This document shows positions 59,791 to 64,000 of a stretch of DNA of 64,000 nt, piece by piece. The stretch is from Affinundibacterium baiyunense. Lineage in GTDB: Bacteria > Pseudomonadota > Gammaproteobacteria > Burkholderiales > Burkholderiaceae_D. The stretch covers positions 62,001-126,000 of the forward strand of contig NZ_JAGSPM010000007.1 of NCBI RefSeq assembly GCF_018139645.1, in the 5' to 3' direction. The notes beneath the pieces are model-generated. The model worked only from the letters and a program-made list of their open reading frames with translations, had not been told where the DNA came from and did not search any database. How positions within the stretch are numbered: position 1 is the first letter of the stretch; every line of letters starts with the position of its first letter. The position numbers and the translations under genes were made by a program.

Positions 59791-60576
59791 ATGAACTTCT
59801 TTCATCCAGCATTGGTTGGAAAACACGCTGTCGTGACTGGCGGTGCGACCGGCATAGGTTACGCGATTGCGCAGGCACTCTTAGCGCAAGGTGTGAAAGT
59901 CACGATCACCGGACGTACAGAAGCAAATCTATACACCGCGCAGCAGCAATTAAACGATGCTGGCGTGATCCAAACCGTTGTGATGGATGTCAGTGACAGC
60001 GCGTCTGTCAGCGCGGGTTTTGCGCAGGCTGTCGAGCGCTTTGGTACGGTCGATATCTTGATCAATAATGCGGGGCAAGCAAGTTCCGCTGCATTTTTAA
60101 AAACCAGCGAAGCGCAATGGCAGCAGATGTTGGCAGTTAATTTGACTGGCACTTTTCTGTGTACACAACAAGTCTTGCCCGCGATGCTGGCGCAATCTTG
60201 GGGACGTATCGTGAATGTGGCGAGTACGGCAGGGCTGAAAGCTTATGCGTATGTCGCAGCCTATGCCGCTGCTAAACATGGCGTAATCGGTTTAACCAAA
60301 TCCCTCGCTTTAGAAGTGGCGCAAAAAGGTGTGACGGTGAACGCGGTGTGCCCGGGCTATACCGAAACAGACATTGTGCGCGATGCGATAGCTAATATCA
60401 TGGCGAAGACCGGACGCAGCGAAGAACAAGCGCGCGCCGAACTCGCAGCGGCTAATCCACAACAACGCTTGATTCAACCCGAAGAAGTCGCCGATGCTGT
60501 GTTATGGCTGTGTTCGCCAGCGAGCGCATCGCAAAATGGTCAATCGATTGCAATCGCTGGTGGTGAGGTGATGTGA
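59791..60576 (+). CDS. SDR-family oxidoreductase (3-hydroxyacyl-CoA dehydrogenase-like)
   Basis: A 261-residue NAD(P)-dependent short-chain dehydrogenase. The Rossmann TGGATGIGYAIAQ motif, the NNAG segment (ILINNAGQAS) and the catalytic Tyr158-x3-Lys162 pair (AAYAAAKHG) with the preceding Ser in VASTAG are all present. The PGYTETDIVRD segment resembles acetoacetyl-CoA and 3-hydroxyacyl-CoA reductases. In this operon it probably oxidises a hydroxyacyl intermediate of ring breakdown. A GGAAGG precedes the ATG. It overlaps the MarR start region by a base. Confidence 0.86.
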   Translation: MNFFHPALVGKHAVVTGGATGIGYAIAQALLAQGVKVTITGRTEANLYTAQQQLNDAGVIQTVVMDVSDSASVSAGFAQAVERFGTVDILINNAGQASSAAFLKTSEAQWQQMLAVNLTGTFLCTQQVLPAMLAQSWGRIVNVASTAGLKAYAYVAAYAAAKHGVIGLTKSLALEVAQKGVTVNAVCPGYTETDIVRDAIANIMAKTGRSEEQARAELAAANPQQRLIQPEEVADAVLWLCSPASASQNGQSIAIAGGEVM

Positions 60577-61097
60577 TGCGTCAGCACGAAATCGCAAACG
60601 ACACGATCGATCTGGAAACCCGCTTAACCCAAGATCATCATCAATCTTTAAAATTATGGCTGCGGATGTTATCGACCACAGTCATGATAGAAAATGAAAT
60701 TCGCAATCGCTTGCGTGCCGAATTTGATATCACCTTACCGCGCTTTGATTTGATGGCACAGTTAGAACGTCATCCCGATGGTTTGCGTATGGGCGAGTTG
60801 TCCAAACGCATGATGGTCACCGGTGGCAATATTACGGGAATTACTGATCAGTTAGAGCAAGAAGGTTTGGTGATGCGTGTGACGGATAAACAAGACCGAC
60901 GCGCCTACAGCGTGAAACTCACGCCAGCTGGACGTAAGGCGTTTAAGACCATGGCCAGCGTGCACGAAAGTTGGGTTGCTGAGCTATTTTCTGGATTAGA
61001 TGCGGAGCAAAAAAGCCAAATGATTGGTTTGCTATCGAGCGTGAAATCAGACTTGAGCGCGAGTTTTAATGCTGGCAAACAGAATGAGCATGAATGA
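60576..61097 (+). CDS. MarR-family transcriptional regulator
   Basis: A 173-residue winged-helix regulator. The FDITLPRFDLMAQLERHPDGL helix, LSKRMMVTGGNITGITDQLEQEGL recognition helix and wing RVTDKQDRRAYSVKLTPAG are typical of MarR. Aromatic catabolic operons often carry a MarR protein that releases DNA on binding an aryl-CoA ligand, so the likely target is the abm promoter with its palindrome at 55613. The ATG at 60576 overlaps the SDR stop (TGATG); a GTG one codon earlier is an alternative. Confidence 0.9.
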   Translation: MRQHEIANDTIDLETRLTQDHHQSLKLWLRMLSTTVMIENEIRNRLRAEFDITLPRFDLMAQLERHPDGLRMGELSKRMMVTGGNITGITDQLEQEGLVMRVTDKQDRRAYSVKLTPAGRKAFKTMASVHESWVAELFSGLDAEQKSQMIGLLSSVKSDLSASFNAGKQNEHE

Positions 61098-61112
61098 GAG
61101 AATAAAATTACT

Positions 61113-61967
61113 ATGAATTACCTAACAGGAAAAACCAGTGACCTACCTGGCAATCATTTATCACTAGCGAATTATCAAGCCACACATTTTGCCTATCAAG
61201 TCAAAGATAAAGTCGCAACGATTACGCTGAATCGACCCGAGCGTAAGAATCCTTTGACCTTTGATTCTTATGCCGAGTTACGCGATCTGTTTCGTGCGAT
61301 GTGCTATGCCGACGATATCAAAGCCATCGTGATGACAGGTGCAGGTGAGAATTTTTGTTCGGGTGGCGATGTGCATGAAATCATAGGCCCACTCACGCAA
61401 CTCGACATGCCTGGCTTACTCCGCTTCACTCAAATGACGGGCGATTTAGTTAAAGCTATGCGAGCTTGTCCTCAACCGATTATTGCCGCTGTCGATGGGA
61501 TTTGCGCAGGCGCAGGTGCAATCATTGCGATGGCATCGGATATTCGGATCGCTACTAGTCGCAGTAAAACAGCTTTCTTATTCACACGTGTCGGACTCGC
61601 CGGTTGCGATATGGGAGCCTGTGCAATCTTGCCTCGAATTATTGGACAAGGCCGCGCTTCTGATTTGTTATACAGCGGACGCAGCATGTCTGGCGAAGAG
61701 GGCGAGCGCTGGGGATTTTTTAATCAATTAGTCGAGTCAGATGAAGTGATTAGCGCGGCGCAAGCCTACGCCAGCAATCTCGCAAATGGCCCTACTTTTG
61801 CGCATGCGATGACCAAAAAAACGCTGCATGAAGAATGGGATATGAGTGTCGATCAAGCCATCGATGCAGAAGCCAAGGCGCAAGCGATTTGCATGATGAC
61901 CAATGATTTTCATAGGGCTTATCATGCGTTTGTTAAAAAAGAGAAGCCAAAGTTTGAGGGTAATTAA
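61113..61967 (+). CDS. Enoyl-CoA hydratase/isomerase family protein
   Basis: A 284-residue crotonase-fold enzyme. The oxyanion-hole segments are [16 protein letters not shown] and [24 protein letters not shown] first extension of about 20 residues precedes the [11 protein letters not shown]-like [20 protein letters not shown] segment. It should hydrate an unsaturated CoA intermediate in the same pathway. A GAGAG Shine-Dalgarno lies 16 bp after the MarR stop. It is the last gene before a repeat island, after which the acyl-CoA dehydrogenase follows. Confidence 0.88.
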   Translation: MNYLTGKTSDLPGNHLSLANYQATHFAYQVKDKVATITLNRPERKNPLTFDSYAELRDLFRAMCYADDIKAIVMTGAGENFCSGGDVHEIIGPLTQLDMPGLLRFTQMTGDLVKAMRACPQPIIAAVDGICAGAGAIIAMASDIRIATSRSKTAFLFTRVGLAGCDMGACAILPRIIGQGRASDLLYSGRSMSGEEGERWGFFNQLVESDEVISAAQAYASNLANGPTFAHAMTKKTLHEEWDMSVDQAIDAEAKAQAICMMTNDFHRAYHAFVKKEKPKFEGN

Positions 61968-62053
61968 AGATAAATCCAATTGCAGGGCGCATTCCGGCGT
62001 TGCAAATCCTTGGAATTGAATTTCTCTGCGCAGGTTGATGATGAACTTAAGAT

Positions 62054-62135
62054 GTAGGGTGGGTGCAAGCCGCAACGCCTGAACGTAGAGCGCGACAGAC
62101 TAATTTATATGCGGCGCGGGTTGCACCCGCCCTAC
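62054..62135. repeat. Dispersed inverted repeat, gtagggcgggtg family
   Basis: The left end is gtagggtgggtgcaag and the right end gcgggttgcacccgccctac. The right end equals that of the member at 17677-17745. Confidence 0.8.
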
Positions 62136-62170
62136 GAAATTGCAATTGATTTTTATATTCGCGTTTTAAA

Positions 62171-62330
62171 CTCCCTCTCTCGCAAGCGGGAGAGGGTTGG
62201 GGTGAGGGCGGTTCAGATTTGTAAGTTGAGCGTTTAGAATTAAAAAATGGATTATTGGAATTGAATGCACTTTGCGACTCGCTGAAGCACCCTCATCCCC
62301 GGCCCTTCTCCCGCTTGCGGGAGAAGGGAG
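62171..62330. repeat. REP-like palindromic pair, inverted orientation
   Basis: The left unit (62171-62216) and right unit (62282-62330) carry the same palindrome and tails as the pairs at 13.8 and 23.0 kb. The right unit is nearly identical to the right unit at 13945-13993. The 65-bp spacer is unrelated. Confidence 0.88.
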
Positions 62331-62404
62331 ATGAAAGCTAGAAACAGAATGAACGCGTAAATGATGTGAACTCATTGCTCGCTTAAACAAATAACAGGAC
62401 ACAC

Positions 62405-63592
62405 ATGTCAGATACTTCGTACCTAAGTTGGCCCTTCTTCAACGAAGAACACCGCCAATTACAAAGAAAATTAGACAACTGGGCGAGCCAGAATTTGCAT
62501 CAAAGCCACGGTAAAGATGTCGATCAAGCTTGTCATGATTTAGTCAAACAACTAGGCGATGCCGGCTGGCTCAAACATGCAATCGGTGGCAAAGCCTACG
62601 GCGCGAGTCAAGACGTGATCGATACTCGTGCGATTTGCATCTTGCGTGAAACCTTAGCACGCTATTCTGGTTTAGCCGATTTTGCGTTTGCGATGCAGGG
62701 ACTGGGAACGGGCGCGATTAGCTTATTTGGTAGCGAACAACAAAAAGCCACTTACTTAGAAAAAGTCGGACAAGGCAAATTAATCTCCGCCTTTGCCTTA
62801 TCCGAACCGAACGCGGGTTCCGATGTCGCCGCCATGCAATGTAGCGCTACTTTGGTACACGATGCGCAAGGTGATTATTACGTATTGGAAGGTGAAAAAA
62901 CTTGGATCTCTAACGGTGGTATCGCCGATTTTTATGTGGTGTTTGCGCGTACAGGCGAAGCGGCTGGCGCACGCGGTATCTCTGCATTCATCGTTGACGC
63001 GAACATCGAAGGATTTGAAATTGCTGAGCGTATTGATGTGATCGCACCGCATCCTTTAGCACGTTTGAAATTCAATCAATGTCGCGTGCCAGTCAATCAG
63101 CGCATCGGAGAGAGCGGACAAGGATTTAAAGTCGCGATGGCGACGCTTGATGTATTCCGCACCTCGGTTGCCGCTGCCGCTTTAGGCTTTGCGCGCCGTG
63201 CTTTGGACGAAGCGATGGAGCGAGCTACCAGTCGTCCAATGTTTGGACAAACGCTGGCAGATTTTCAATTAACGCAAGTCAAGTTGGCACAGATGGCAAC
63301 TACGATTGATAGTGCGGCTTTGCTGGTGTATCGCGCTGCTTGGCAACGCGATCACGGACAGCGCGTCACTAAAGAAGCAGCGATGGCAAAAATGGTCGCG
63401 ACCGAAGGTGCGCAACAAGTGATCGACGCCGCAGTACAAATGTTTGGCGGCATGGGCGTGATGAGCGAAGTACCAGTCGAAAGACTGTATCGCGAAATTC
63501 GTGCATTGCGCATTTACGAAGGCGCGACCGAAGTGCAGCAATTGATCATCGCCCGTGAAATGCTGAAAGACTATAAGGATGCCAAGATATGA
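62405..63592 (+). CDS. Acyl-CoA dehydrogenase family protein
   Basis: A 395-residue flavoprotein oxidising an acyl-CoA to the enoyl-CoA. The [18 protein letters not shown] segment and the [20 protein letters not shown] segment bind FAD and substrate, and the catalytic base is E372 in IYEGATEV. An AGGA Shine-Dalgarno precedes the ATG. Its stop overlaps the thioesterase start (ATGA), so those two are translationally coupled. Its place in the pathway is the beta-oxidation-like part of anthranilate breakdown; the exact substrate is inferred. Confidence 0.9.
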   Translation: MSDTSYLSWPFFNEEHRQLQRKLDNWASQNLHQSHGKDVDQACHDLVKQLGDAGWLKHAIGGKAYGASQDVIDTRAICILRETLARYSGLADFAFAMQGLGTGAISLFGSEQQKATYLEKVGQGKLISAFALSEPNAGSDVAAMQCSATLVHDAQGDYYVLEGEKTWISNGGIADFYVVFARTGEAAGARGISAFIVDANIEGFEIAERIDVIAPHPLARLKFNQCRVPVNQRIGESGQGFKVAMATLDVFRTSVAAAALGFARRALDEAMERATSRPMFGQTLADFQLTQVKLAQMATTIDSAALLVYRAAWQRDHGQRVTKEAAMAKMVATEGAQQVIDAAVQMFGGMGVMSEVPVERLYREIRALRIYEGATEVQQLIIAREMLKDYKDAKI

Positions 63593-64000
63593 GCTTAGTT
63601 TTTCGCACACCGATCAGCATACGATTTGCGCATTGTGATCCGGCCGGCATCGTGTTTTATCCGCGCTATTTTGAATTGATTAATGGCGTAGTCGAAGATT
63701 GGTGTGCGCAAGGCCTGGGCATGAGTTTTCATGAAATGCATATGGTGCAAGGCATAGGATTGCCGACCGTGCATATAGAAACGGACTTCGTTAAAACCAG
63801 CGTGATGGGTGATGAATTGATTGCTGAGTTACGCGTCATCAAACTAGGACGCGCATCAGCCACCGTAGAAATCCGTATGCTGGGGCAAGAACAAGATCTA
63901 AGACTCACAGCTCGGCTGGTATTGGTGATGGCGCAGGTACAAGAGCGCAAGGCGATTGCCTTACCCATCGCCTTACGTGAACAAATGCAAAACTATCTGG
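63589..64000 (+). CDS. 4HBT-family acyl-CoA thioesterase (partial)
   Basis: Hot-dog-fold thioesterase; 137 N-terminal residues are visible and the frame is open at the window end. The opening [21 protein letters not shown] is the 4-hydroxybenzoyl-CoA thioesterase signature, with catalytic Asp17 (in HCDPAG). Family length is about 140, so only a few residues are probably missing. It overlaps the acyl-CoA dehydrogenase by four bases. It may release CoA from stalled aromatic or acyl intermediates of the pathway. Confidence 0.88.
   Translation, partial: MSLVFRTPISIRFAHCDPAGIVFYPRYFELINGVVEDWCAQGLGMSFHEMHMVQGIGLPTVHIETDFVKTSVMGDELIAELRVIKLGRASATVEIRMLGQEQDLRLTARLVLVMAQVQERKAIALPIALREQMQNYL

Larger units (their letters stand above)
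61968..62404. other. Repeat island inside the catabolic cluster
   Basis: A gene-free gap made of the gtagggcgggtg-family element (62054-62135) and the REP-like pair (62171-62330). Nothing else recognisable is present. It separates the enoyl-CoA hydratase from the acyl-CoA dehydrogenase. Confidence 0.7.

Overview
The window looks like a chromosomal segment of a Gram-negative betaproteobacterium of the order Burkholderiales, probably Oxalobacteraceae-like (an Undibacterium-type genome would fit). This is inferred from gene order (nudix-aat-bpt-pyrD; scpB-rluB; rimP-nusA-infB-rbfA-truB; fur divergent from bamE; lptE-holA-proA), a Burkholderiales-type trimeric porin, long low-complexity extensions on RluB and ScpB, and moderate GC content. 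No rRNA, CRISPR, phage or complete insertion sequence was seen. About 56 protein genes and one tRNA (initiator tRNA-fMet) are supported. The first gene (apaH) and last gene (a 4HBT thioesterase) run off the window.

Layout. 1-5.2 kb (minus): apaH, hemH, recN with a candidate LexA box, nadK and an acetyltransferase. 5.4-7.7 kb (plus): HAD hydrolase, hrcA, single-domain response regulator. 7.9-11.0 kb: fur, then divergent bamE, dapB and an ExbB/ExbD-type proton-channel pair. 11.1-19.8 kb: leuS, lptE, holA, proA, hemJ, a DsbA-like isomerase and a THUMP-domain rRNA methyltransferase. 19.9-21.1 kb (minus): two promoterless cassettes, each closed by an attC-like site, with no integrase visible; this is a candidate integron-cassette cluster (CALIN). 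21.4-24.7 kb: gabD and a Bcr/CflA transporter separated by a repeat island. 24.9-29.8 kb: a porin and an MGDG-synthase-family glycosyltransferase, both behind well-formed Pho boxes, with a small membrane protein after the glycosyltransferase; trmB and a DUF3016 protein lie between. 30-34.7 kb: M16 peptidase, cyclophilin, lipoprotein alpha/beta hydrolase. 34.8-39.2 kb (minus): aldo-keto reductase, pyrD, bpt, aat, nudix. 39.4-49.7 kb: tRNA-fMet, then scpB-rluB and the rimP-nusA-infB-rbfA-truB information-processing block. 49.8-55.1 kb: DUF924, an S9 peptidase, a DUF2785 protein and waaA. 55.7-64 kb: a catabolic operon for aerobic CoA-dependent 2-aminobenzoate (anthranilate) degradation.

How the parts fit. 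Most of the window is housekeeping. Three places stand out. (1) The Pho-box promoters suggest a phosphate-starvation response that pairs an outer-membrane porin with glycolipid synthesis, probably replacing phospholipids; the 158-residue membrane protein is an uncharacterised candidate partner. (2) The cassette cluster carries a DUF5063 protein and a protein of unknown function; in both cassettes the first seven bases are the exact reverse complement of the R'' box at the cassette's end, which is the pattern expected of integron cassettes. (3) The anthranilate operon encodes ligase, fused monooxygenase/reductase, SDR, MarR regulator, enoyl-CoA hydratase, acyl-CoA dehydrogenase and thioesterase, and a repeat island splits it in two.

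The intergenic DNA contains several dispersed inverted-repeat families: a REP-like family with the core ctcccgcaagcgggag, a gtagggcgggtg family, a gtaggtgcgaat family and a gcggaggcgcagag family. There is also a 9-bp tandem repeat between lptE and holA. All functional assignments were made by reading motifs and gene context; no database search was run.
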